Assembly (NCBI RefSeq): GCF_022201045.2
Contig: NC_068556.1
Coordinates: 22,487,501 to 22,551,500 of the forward strand
DNA from: Citrus sinensis
Taxonomy: Eukaryota; Streptophyta; Magnoliopsida; Sapindales; Rutaceae
Reading direction: 5' to 3'
Length of the DNA stretch: 64,000 nt
Part shown: positions 1 through 9,295 of the stretch, in pieces
How positions within the stretch are numbered: position 1 is the first letter of the stretch
How the letters are laid out: each line of letters starts with the position of its first letter
Program-made: the position numbers and the translations under genes
Notes under the pieces: model-generated
Database searches by the model: none
Seen by the model: only the letters and a program-made list of their open reading frames with translations
What the model was told of the DNA's origin: nothing

Positions 1-1889
1 ACTTTCTCGTTATAGTTTCTTTTAACAAAAACGATCCACACAGCGCTTGATTGTTAGAAACCTAAAAGCCTTTGATTTACCAACTTCTTCGTTTGTCTTG
101 CACTTCAGGTAAATTAGAGTTTTGACTATCCGACAGTGCTCTTTTAACATTATAAAAACTATAATGATAGGACCACGAACTATGTTGTACAAACTAATAT
201 ATACAAACTGGTGTGGCAAGAAGAGATTGGATGAAAAGTGATAACGATTACTTTTTTAATTATTATAGACCCATGATGATTTTATATAATTAATCTCCTC
301 ATGCTTCGTCAGTTCATACGCACTTGTTTGTACAAGACGGTTGTGGCTCTATCAATACTGTTATAAGAAACACTTCCAACGGCGTCCTGAGTTACGTAAT
401 TAGATCCTAAATTCCTCCTGAAGCTGATGGCAACAACGAGAAGGTAAAAGAGGCTATGTTGACATACGGATCATTTGATTCTAATCCACACTTCTGACTT
501 CAAACAATCTGCTAAACCAAACATTAACGCGGTGTAGAAGAACAAAAACTCAGTATTCAATTGATAAATTGGCTTGCTTTCATTAAGTTGTAGAAAGATC
601 TTGATTTACGAGAAGATTACTGGAGAATAATAGAATTCAACCCAACGGATCTCTGTCTAATGGAGGAGACTCTGCATTGCATTCAAAGTTTGAAAAAAAC
701 AAAGTCAGGCAGTCGCTACATCGATACTTGTATTAAAGCCAGGAATTCAACCAAAATGAGCCCCCGAACAAAAAAGGAAAAGCCCATAAGTAACTTAATT
801 TCTTTCAACAAGAATACGAGGAAAGCCGCTTTTGAATTAGCCGATCGTCGGTTAAACCCATAATTAAAATCCTGTCCGATTCAAAACTAAGATTATTGAA
901 ACTCAGCTGAAGAGTCAACCCCTACGACCATAACCATTTGTCGAGAGTTGAGAGGAATCATAGTTGAGGGAAAAAAAAATCTGCAACGGGGTTAACTAGT
1001 GGGGTATAAATTTACAAACTGAAAGGACTTATAGACTAAATTTGAACTCAAGTCAACATATCTAGTAAGATAGATGAATATTTCCCACTCAAATCTGTAA
1101 TTTAAGGCTAGTATTTGACTGTGCACTTGCAAATTGGAACACAAAAATGAAAACTCATCCAAAAATATGGAAGCCACTTGGCTGAGGAATAAGGGAGAAC
1201 ATAAACAGCTCACAATAGCTAAACAGGATTAGGGCGATAAAGGATCCAGGGTTTATGAGAACCCAGCAAATGGCAGTATGGAAAAATGTATGAAAATTAA
1301 AAAAGCACCATAGAAGTGTCCTATTTTCTGCTGAACATCTGCGAGGACGCTTCTTGCGACCACAAAAACAGAGAAAAACAAGCATTATCAAAAGCCTAAA
1401 CAGATGGCTAAAGGTTACCGATGGTCAAGCCATCCCACGGATTGAAAAAGAAATCTTGTAATACCCACACAGTAGCTCAAGTCTGAATAACAAATGCAGC
1501 ACCGGCAGGCTAATATAACAGCAATATGCATTCTTAACCAACTTTCCATTGGCGCTAACATCTAAATGCAACTCTCTTCTGCTGACAAACTCAAAAAGCA
1601 TTTAAACTGTTTCACTCACAGAATAATATCTGAAACCTAAACAATTGAATTTTCTCGAGCGGCCTTGAGCAATCTACATCAACTAAATTACTCATTGAAT
1701 GCACATTTTTTTTATAGCCAAGCTGATCATGATTTAAAACAAGTAATTTTATTTTCAACAGATTATAAGTCGAATTGAAACCCAACTACAGTACAAATCC
1801 CATTAATCACTCTAATTAAAAGTTTTGATCACTAGCATAATTAGCAATCCGATTAACAAAATTACTCAAGATCTAATCATGACAATACC
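1..1889. other. Intergenic region, no supported gene
   Basis: AT-rich sequence with no reading frame I can tie to a family. A 67-codon plus-strand ORF at 660-863 and minus-strand ORFs near 992-1391 have no recognisable domain and no splice-consistent extension. About 1000-1889 is probably 3' UTR and downstream sequence of the minus-strand gene ending at 1890. Confidence 0.5.
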
Positions 1890-2274
1890 CTAAAAGAGAA
1901 GCCTACGAGTGTCAACGACTCTTTTCGTCCGATATTCACGCGCTCCTAAATCCGACTCATCGTGCCACCACCCCATCGTTTTCTGCGCCTCGTAAACAAT
2001 CTGAGTTATACCTGCGAGGCAAGGAGGATTCAATTGAACAAGTTTAAAACGTGCTTAATTAGCAATCTGAGATTGAAACTGGAAGCAATTTAATGTAATT
2101 TAAACCTTGTTTAACAGTTTGTTTGTTTTCACGGATCTCTTGAACGGTAGCAGAGATTTTCCAGTAAAGTGGCCGGCCGACGTAGAACAGTACCAGGATC
2201 ACGATCACCGCCGTTGCTATCCGAAATGCAAGTCTTGCTGTTGATGACGCTGGCATTTTTTTTTTCGCTTTCAA
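1890..2274 (-). CDS. Small single-pass membrane protein, conserved-plant type, function unknown
   Basis: Two-exon model: exon 1 is 2106-2274 and exon 2 is 1890-2011, with a 94-bp GT/AG intron at 2012-2105. Joined in frame it gives 96 aa from the first Met, or 90 aa from the Met at 2256, which has the better N-terminus (MPASSTARLAF). Residues about 10-30 of the shorter form are a hydrophobic helix (AVIVILVLFYVG) followed by a charged segment (QEIRENKQTVKQ). Exon 2 adds a basic/acidic tail rich in W, D, E and R (WWHDESDLGARE). The exact reading through the junction and the polar tail argue for a real gene. It resembles a short conserved plant transmembrane protein of unknown function; I cannot assign a role or compartment. 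Confidence 0.75.
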
Positions 2275-2563
2275 TTTTCTGATTTTAAAATTCAGACAGC
2301 ACTGCTGGATATTAAAGGCTGGAGACTTCTTAGAGAAAGCGGCTTCTACGCTGTAGATGTTGCCACGTCATCGCATGAAGGGACGTGCGATTCTTTCTGA
2401 TTTGGAGATTTTAACTTAATTTTTTGGAAAATGCTACTTTTTTCGGGTCAAATCCCAAATTATTTCAAAACGACATCGTTTTGAATTTTTTTTCTTTTTG
2501 CTTTCATAAAACGTAGTTGTTTCAGCCTAGTAAAAACAAAACCAATTAAAACAGAAAAAAAAC

Positions 2564-2712
2564 GTAGAGAAACAGCTACTCTATGTAGAGAAACAGCTAC
2601 CCTTATCTCTTCCTCTTCGATTTTTCAGCGCAGCTGTTTAAGCTCTTCTTCTTCGATTTTTCAGCAGCCGTTTAAGTTCTTCCTCTTCAATTTTTCAGTA
2701 GTTGTTAAAATT
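2564..2712. repeat. Short tandem direct repeats
   Basis: A 16-bp word (gtagagaaacagctac) occurs at 2564-2579 and again at 2585-2600. It is followed by three about 35-bp units from about 2607 to 2712, each beginning tcttc(c/t)tcttc(g/a)att and carrying tttcag and tttaa. The array lies about 100 bp beyond the stop of the minus-strand peptide gene, probably in its 3' flank or UTR. Confidence 0.7.
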
Positions 2713-2816
2713 TTCTGACATAAGACTAAGTTTCGGCATTTGCACAAGCTAAGGTACGAATCTTCAAATTTTCGAAGTTTCAGTTTTGATTACAAATTTC
2801 TGTGAAATTTTTGTTG

Positions 2817-3017
2817 TCAAGTTTGTATTAAAATTTCTTTTCGAATTTCTTTTCCCTTTGTAAGAGCACTCAAAACCAAATTCACAAACAAAGATGAAAC
2901 TTTCTTGCTGTTGCTATCGATCTTCTCTGTGTTTAAGAGCTTTCTTGCTTCTAAAGATGGCACAGACGAAGTAAACACGACAAAGAAAATGATGGCAAAA
3001 GCACCAAAACGATCCAT
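2817..3017 (-). CDS. Candidate small secreted peptide precursor (66 aa)
   Basis: Single-exon ORF of 66 aa starting at the ATG at 3015-3017. The open frame extends to 3191, but the downstream Met is preferred: from it the protein starts with a textbook signal peptide (MDRFGAFAIIFFVVFTSSVP) ending near S/L-E-A, followed by a polar mature region. A TATAAATA box lies about 115 bp upstream of this ATG and downstream of the longer start. The mature part begins EARKLLN, a context seen in several plant signalling-peptide precursors, then has basic/Ser-rich stretches and ends KEILIQT. There is no Cys motif and no clear CLE, IDA, CEP or PIP C-terminal box, so the family is not assigned. It could be a spurious ORF. 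Confidence 0.45.
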   Translation of the reverse strand: MDRFGAFAIIFFVVFTSSVPSLEARKLLNTEKIDSNSKKVSSLFVNLVLSALTKGKEIRKEILIQT

Positions 3018-3133
3018 GAATATATTGTAAACAAGGAGAAACCAAGAGAGAAAATATTTTAGCTTTTGAGGTGGAAATAAGTTGTGAAGAGAGAGGTTGA
3101 TGGAGTGTTTTTTGGAAGCCAGTTTGGGTTTAG

Positions 3134-3141
3134 TATTTATA
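3134..3141 (-). promoter_or_regulatory. TATA box of the small secreted-peptide candidate
   Basis: TATAAATA on the minus strand, about 115 bp upstream of the ATG at 3017. It predicts a transcription start near 3105 and a leader of about 90 nt, which excludes the longer in-frame start at 3191. Confidence 0.45.
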
Positions 3142-3626
3142 GGCAAGTCAAACTGAGATGTGAGAAAGTCATCACCCACCACTTCATACATAATGAAGAG
3201 GGGAAGACGAAGAGGAGAGGAACATTTGCTTTTGCTAGGGTGAAACGGTAGCGTTTTATGAAAAAGAGGAAACGACGTCGTTTTGATTTAATTTTCGAGA
3301 TTTGATCCAGGACAAATAGCAGAACTCTAATTTTTTTAATTATAAAAAGTAAACCTTAATTTCTTTTTACTTATTTAATTTTTTTTTAATAAATTCCGAT
3401 AACCAATCAACGGTCCAGTGATAGAGGTTCGAATTATGTCTTGATGTTCGAATTATGGGCCTTTTTAAGTTTTAATGGCTGAATTATGTCAACAACTTCG
3501 AGGGGTCCATTGTGATTTTCCATTTAAGGATGGATAAATGTCTTGATGTTTCACTGAAAAAAGTTTTCATAGCAATGATTAATCAATTACAACTTAATTT
3601 GGAAATCTTAATAAAATAAAAATCTG

Positions 3627-4453
3627 GGTAAAGGACACAGACACCCCTAACGTTTGAATAAGGGACATAAAACCCCTTAATGTTTCAAAAAAGACACTCA
3701 AACCCCAATTGACTAACGAAAATCGTTCCGTTAAATCATTAAAAGGTTAAAATCGTAATTACAAATTAAAAACAAGTGAATTGACTAAAAACCCACACAC
3801 GCATCACACACACAAACAAACCCCACACACACACACACTGATTTCAGACAAATCTTTTAACACACTCACGGTTTGCCTCGCCGAACGCTGCTGGGGCTGC
3901 CGGAAGTTGCTGCTCACGCTACCGGAAGCTGCTGGAACTGCTCGTGCGTGGATCGAGACCGAGTCTAGTTGCCGGATCTGCTGTCGATCGACGTTTGGCT
4001 GCTACTTGTGCTGTTGGAACTGCTGAAATCTCGCGTTTGGATGTTGGAACTGCTCGCGTTTGGCTGCTGGAATTGCTCGCGTTTGGCTGCTACTTGTGCT
4101 CGCGTTTGGCTGCTGGTTGTGCTCGCGTTTGGTTGCTGGTTGTGCTCGCTTTTGGCTGCTGGTTGTGCTCGCGTTTAGTTGCTGGTTGTGCTCGCTTTTG
4201 GCTGCTGGTTGTGCTCGCGTTTGGCTGCTGGTTGTGCTCGTGTTTGGCTGCTGCTTGTGCTCGGGTTTTGAAACAATGAACAATTAGTTTTTAATATGCT
4301 ATAAGGGTATAATGGTAATTGCACTTTAAATTTAGAATTTCTGTTAAAACAAACGGTTTCCGTTAGTCAATTGGGGTCTGAGTGTCTTTTTTGAAACATT
4401 AAGGGGTTTTATGTCCCTTATTCAAACATTAGGGGTCTCTGTGTCATTTTCCC
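3627..4453. mobile_element. Mutator-type non-autonomous element with long TIRs
   Basis: An 827-bp element flanked by a perfect 10-bp target-site duplication, taaaaatctg, at 3617-3626 and 4454-4463. The termini form long inverted repeats of about 115-120 bp (about 3627-3745 and 4335-4453); the left arm begins ggtaaaggacacaga and the right arm reads gggaaaatgacacagag inward. TIRs over 100 bp with a 9-10 bp duplication are the signature of Mutator-like elements. There is no transposase. The interior contains a CA-rich stretch (about 3786-3840) and the minisatellite at 4030-4270. Confidence 0.85.
4030..4270. repeat. 23-bp minisatellite, 10 full copies plus one partial
   Basis: Ten head-to-tail copies of a 23-bp unit (ctcgcgtttggctgctggtt+gtg) run from 4030 to 4259, followed by a partial unit at 4260-4270. 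The first two and the last copies are most diverged. Because 23 is not a multiple of three, each frame cycles through all three readings. Two plus-strand frames stay open across the array with Cys/Leu/Ala-rich repeats and a minus frame is also open. These ORFs are by-products of the repeat and should not be called genes. Confidence 0.9.
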
Positions 4454-4692
4454 TAAAAATCTGACGTTCTGTCTTTCAATGCCTAAGATAAGAACTTACA
4501 AGACGAAAAAAAAAAAAAACCATATAGAGCTTCAATATCATCGAATTACTAAAATAAGCTCTCTTTTTTTAATATTGATATATTTACGATCATAAATCCA
4601 CTAAGATTAAACTACCTATTAATAAGATGTATTTTCAAACTTTGAGAATATATATACTCCATCGACATTTGTGGACAAAGATTGTTTATTGA

Positions 4693-4966
4693 GGCCTCAT
4701 TTGGTGTTGATATTGGGTAGCTATAACTTACAAGTTACAATAGTAAAGTGTTTGGTAAATACTAACTGCTGTAATTTAAATTTAAATTGATTTGATCAAC
4801 CACTTTATGATGAAAAACTTTTAATATTTTTAATAATTTTTATCAAAATTATTATTTAAGGGTTACGTTGACTACATATTATTAATTTTTATTTTATAGT
4901 TATAACTTTTTTTTCACAGCAGTCGAAGGTTAAAAGTTAGAATACCTCAATAACAAAAGGGACATA
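4693..4966. mobile_element. MITE, family A, copy 1
   Basis: About 270 bp of AT-rich sequence containing the family word taaagtgtttggtaaatact, then aactgctgtaa and a central run of AT. The ends read tgttgatattgggtagc on the left and its degenerate inverse on the right. Three related copies lie at 5459-5731, about 14935-15130 and 31899-32145. No coding capacity; superfamily and exact borders are uncertain. Confidence 0.6.
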
Positions 4967-5458
4967 AAACAAAGAACCTTAATTTACAATATACACATAA
5001 TTAAAATTTGTTGGTCTTTGTGTACTAAGATTTGCGGTCAATCTTTGAAAGTCAGACAAATCAAGTGTTATTTTTTAATCTATAACAAAAAGAAAACATA
5101 TATGGCGCCAAGCGGCGTTTTCCACCCTTGATGCATCTGGATATACATGTATATTATTAAATGCATAAGTTCAATACATTGATGGGAACATATACTTCAC
5201 CATCAAATGGGGCTTTTTGGTCTTTTAGTATCTTAAATCACATACCCTGCAGCTTTGAGCTTTCCTCACTTACCTGATTATCAAGTGATCGCTTCACAAC
5301 AATTAAGTAATAATATTCCTTTTATTATTATTATTTGATTTGATCGATCCCTATCCAAATTTCAAATGATCATCCATTGTTATTAGTTGACTTGTGGGTC
5401 ATCATTAGATTCCGTCGTTAATTTAATCGCCTATTAACTTTCCATTTGAATGAACTTA

Positions 5459-5731
5459 GGGTGTGTTTGGGATTGAGTTTGTGTAGCTGTATCTTAAAAG
5501 TTGTAGCACTAAAGTGTTTGGTAAATACTAACTGCTATAATTTGAAAGATACATTGATATGATTTCTCATTTGTTTGATAGAAAATCTATTTTATCTTTA
5601 ATAATTTTATCATAATTATTATTTAAAATTTATATTTACTACATACTATTAACTTTTGTTTCATAGTCATAATTTTTTTTCACAACAGTTGTACCTTAAA
5701 AGTTACGACACTTCAATCCCAAACATGAGCC
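5459..5731. mobile_element. MITE, family A, copy 2
   Basis: The best-preserved copy of the family. Inverted ends are ggtgtgtttgggattgag at 5459 and, read inward from 5731, ggctcatgtttgggattgaa. The interior shares taaagtgtttggtaaatact with copy 1. Target duplication is not clear (ttag left, taat right), so I leave the superfamily open. Confidence 0.7.
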
Positions 5732-6270
5732 TAATTACCTATAACAAATGCCATGCATGTATTTTTCTGAAATTCAGATATCTGACCTTATAATTATTCA
5801 ATATTATAGCAATGTCAGAATTCAAAGGCGTCGAATTTGCGCTTTTTTCTCTTGATTCATTAATCCTACGGCTACGAATTGCCCATTTCATATCGAGCCA
5901 CTTTATTTTTGTAATTAGTCTAATATTACAGTTATCTTCAAGAAAGAAAATCCAAGCCATTAAACAAATAAAAGATAATATCATATCGGATATGATTTTG
6001 AATTTAGAGGAATAAACATATGTGTCACGGAAGTTTGACAAAACCCACAATCACAAGCTAAGATTAAGAACCAGTTGTGGTATTTTTTTAAATTCTTCAA
6101 CTTCAACAGAGATTGGTCTTCCATGCGTGTAGTTGATTTTGCTTGCTTATAAAATGGATGTGCTCTTGCTCTTTTAGCCACAGTGGCCTTATCCCTTCTT
6201 ATACATTCTCATTCTACTTATTCTAGCTGCTTAATTAAGTATTTCCTTTCTCCTTTCATTTGCTGGAAGA
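5732..6270. other. Intergenic; probable old promoter of the peroxidase relic
   Basis: No gene supported. ORFs at 5739-6181 overlap on both strands and lack family features. A TATA-like cttataaaat at about 6147 and pyrimidine-rich sequence up to 6270 precede the ATG of the peroxidase pseudogene and may be its former promoter and leader. Confidence 0.35.
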
Positions 6271-6930
6271 ATGAAGGCAGCTAGAAATAGCTTGTCGGTT
6301 CTCTTTGTTTCTCTACTTTTTCTTGGAGTTGCTAGGGTTTTACAATGCAAAAGCACACGGATTGAGTATAAGCTTTTACGCGAGAAGTTGCAAAGCCGCG
6401 GAGAAGCTTGTAACGGTTCTTATTGCTGGATGCAGTCAATAATACTCCAGCTGAGAAGGATGGGATTGGGATTTGCCCCGGAATCGTTTCATTTGTTGAC
6501 ATTCTCTCTTTGGCTGCTTGCGATGCTGTTACCTTCCTCGTAAAAGTCCGAAGTGAAACTATAAGCAAATATACACACATATACTTTTTTAGTTGTTACG
6601 TGTAACTGCCTTTTAGGGTTCACTATGCTTAACTATTATAGAGAAAAAAGTTCTTGCTTAATAATGAAGAGAACTTTTGAGGGGTTAATTAATTTAGTTA
6701 GTCTTACGTGAGGTACAGGCTCATAATTACTACACTCATCCAATAAATTCTTCCCATCTGGTACTTATTTTAAAATTGATTGATTACATGTACAATTATT
6801 TATACTATTTGATGATCCTATTGGAATGAATTAATCATTGGCAGTTATTCGCTCTGATGGGCAAATCAGGGAAGGGAATGTTTGATCCGACACACCTCGA
6901 TTGGTTTGAGCGATTTGCGGTAAAAACAAA
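6271..6930 (+). pseudogene. Class III peroxidase pseudogene
   Basis: The 5' part reads as a signal peptide (MKAARNSLSVLFVSLLFLG). After a frame change the other forward frame at about 6423-6540 gives LDAVNNTPAEKDG, then CPGIVSFVDILSLAACDAV, the conserved peroxidase stretch after the distal-haem region. After an intron-like gap, 6843-6930 (preceded by ggcag and followed by gtaaaa) reads RSDGQIREGNV in one frame and DPTHLDWFERFA in another, matching the GRRDG-containing exon. The segment with the catalytic Arg and distal His is missing, at least two frame disruptions occur, the usual Arg of AARDAV is Cys, and nothing of the proximal-His exon follows. It cannot encode an active enzyme. Family assignment is from motif memory. 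Confidence 0.6.
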
Positions 6931-7063
6931 ATTTATGTGATCTTTGTCATTCAAATTGTCTCCTAGTAACTGCCTTTTTAACCTACAAATATAATAATAA
7001 ACTACCCCCTCTTGGAGCGAAAATTTTCATTCATCAATCGCCTTCATTATTTCAACAGTATCA

Positions 7064-7693
7064 ATGGGCAAGAAGAAGAAACATGAGGAACTCAAAGTAT
7101 GATTTTCTATTTGTTTATACGTTAAACGTGAATTAATCACTCATAAGGATGAAACAATAATAATTAACAAACTTTTTTTTATGACTCTTTACACGTACGT
7201 GCAGTTAGTTGTTGCAGAATTCAAAGTCTCAATGTATTGTAATGCATGCGAAAGAACTGTTGCTAGAGCCATTTCCAAGTTCAAAGGTACCCACACTTTT
7301 TATTCTTTATCATATATATACGTATAATATACATACATTCACATTATATCTGACGAACACCTGTGACAATTTTTCTGTTGATTAGGGGTGGAGAAATTTA
7401 CAACAGATATGAACAAACATAGAGTTGTAGTAACGGGGCGGATTGATCCGCAGAAAGTGTTGAAAAAACTAAAGAAAAAGACGGGCAAGAAAGTGGAGAT
7501 CGTAGATAATAATAATAATAACGAAGAATCACCAAAAGGTTGTCGCAATAATGAAGAAAATGAGGACTCTTATAGAGCATTACTTGATAAAACAAACGAA
7601 GATCTTGCAATATTGTTTGATTGTTGTAAATATAACGATGAAGTGCTAATGATGTTCAGTGATGAGAATCCGAATGCCTGTTCGATTATGTAG
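7064..7693 (+). CDS. Heavy metal-associated isoprenylated plant protein (HIPP)
   Basis: Three exons, 7064-7096, 7205-7286 and 7386-7693, join in frame with GT/AG introns to a 140-aa protein. Residues about 15-75 form one HMA domain: a beta strand with the metal-binding MYCNAC (M-x-C-x-x-C), the RAISKFKGVEKF helix-strand turn, and GRIDPQKVLKKLKKKTGKKV. A spacer of Asn repeats and acidic residues follows. The last four residues, CSIM, are a CaaX prenylation box, so membrane attachment is expected. HIPPs bind or carry heavy metals and are stress-responsive; the target of this one is unknown. The short spacer variant is not the glycine/proline-rich type. A truncated copy of exon 2 lies at 18253-18452. 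Confidence 0.85.
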
Positions 7694-8569
7694 AGAAAGA
7701 GATTTACAAATTAATATGAAATTATATGTTTATGTAGGTATCAGTTATGCCATGTTTATATATACTTTACTTTCCTTGATGGGTATAATTTTGAACATAT
7801 ATATGTGTTAAATTTACTCTCATATATTCACCATGTTATTAAAGTGAAGTTAAATGATCAATGCTCTCACTGCCGCAAATTGAATTTCGGAAAAGTTAGG
7901 TTAAATTTATCTGTGCATGTACTCAAGTTTCAAATCGGTTGAGGTATGGATGGGGATTCATTTATAAGAACTTCATTCTCCGCTTTGATTAAACCAATCA
8001 CAGCAAAAAATTCACCTGGTGATAACCAAGATGATGCAAACAAGAAGGGCAAGAACCAAGAAAGCCTTAGATTTGAACCTTACCTTTTTATCGAGAATGG
8101 TGAAATTCTCATGAATATTCGAAGAAAAACTTCGGTTTGGCCTGCCAAGGAGTTCCATTTATATATCCAGAGACAATAGTTTCAGTAATTTTGAAATTCA
8201 AGGCTTTGCAATTCTTCTCTGAAGTCGTAATATGTAATGATAAAAAAATATGAATGCGTCATTGTTGAACCTGTTCAACCGGGCAACTTGGATACACATA
8301 ATACATTTAACTACGATGCCATTTAGGTAATGAGAACACAATGAGTTGTGAAACTAACCAAGTTATTTGGGACGGGGAAACGCCACCAGGTTAATTTACA
8401 AGAACAATCATTTTTTTTTTCTTTTCTACACGTACAACAATCAAAGAGACGATCTGAATATCACAGATAACCAAAAGTGGACATTCGGCAGCAGAAGGGT
8501 TAAAGACCTTGACAGTCCTGGTAGAGAGCACTTTGTTGAGAGTCGGTCTGTAGTCCAGACAATTGAGGG
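7694..8569. other. Intergenic with unassigned ORFs up to the copia insertion
   Basis: Contains two forward ORFs (7946-8179, 77 codons; 8367-8708, which runs into the LTR) with no recognised domain. The sequence ending gaggg at 8565-8569 is the left copy of the copia target site. The DNA before it may belong to the same older insertion as the LINE remnant to the right of the copia element, but I could not show that. Confidence 0.4.
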
Positions 8570-9232
8570 TGTTGGATCAAGATCAGCAAATAAACCAATC
8601 TCAATCCCCCAAGACCCACTCGACTTAGCTTTAATCAAAGAACAAATCAAGATCAACCAACGCTATGTAGAACAACTTAGCAAGAACTGCAGATATCAAA
8701 GAAAGTAAAAATAGAGGAACAATCAACACAAATGAGTAAAGTGGTTCAGCCACCAAGTGACCTACATCCACTGTGAAAGAGAGGAAGAAATCTTTACAGA
8801 TTCAGTGTTTACAAGATACAAGATGTTTCGAAAACTATCACACTCTCTAATGAATATAATAATGAAGCAAGGACAGCTTATATACACGGCTGAATTGCCC
8901 TAAAAACAACCCCCAAAAACCAGCTCACCAGACCTGGGTTTGTTGCTAACAAAACCCAGAAATTTCCCGCTGATCTTAACAGCATTAACAGCCTTTCAAA
9001 CTGGTTTCCGCACACGTGTAAAAGCCTTACTCAAAACCCAGCCTTCTTCAGTCGTTTAGAATAAGTAAAGCATGTGCAACATCACGTGCTTAACTTATTC
9101 AAATGATTGATGCTCCAGGCTTGTCATACATCTCATTTGTGACACATAATCGACACATCATCCAGTCCTGAAACCCAAAACTAACATGTCGTTTTCAACT
9201 ACAAACATAGATTTGCAGTTCACTTCTCAACA
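8570..9232 (-). repeat. 3' LTR of the copia element
   Basis: 663 bp, beginning tgttggatcaaga and ending cacttctcaaca on the plus strand, so it has the TG...CA ends of an LTR. A minus-strand TATATAAG box at 8877-8884 is the likely U3 promoter core. The adjacent purine tract on the inner side marks this as the 3' LTR. Confidence 0.95.
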
Positions 9233-9295
9233 TTCTCCACCTTGAACCAAATCTGCAACTTCTCTTTTTCCCTCCATCACCATAATCGCTGCAGC

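Noticed and set aside
660-863. 67-codon forward ORF
   Set aside because: Lysine-rich low-information sequence with no recognisable domain; the preceding in-frame sequence contains stops.
3781-4287. Several overlapping ORFs with Cys/Leu-rich repeats on both strands
   Set aside because: They are all readings of one 23-bp minisatellite inside a transposon; open in many frames because of the repeat, with no domain or splice signals.
7946-8179. 77-codon forward ORF
   Set aside because: No family resemblance, no signal peptide, no promoter or splice evidence; coding status cannot be argued from the sequence.
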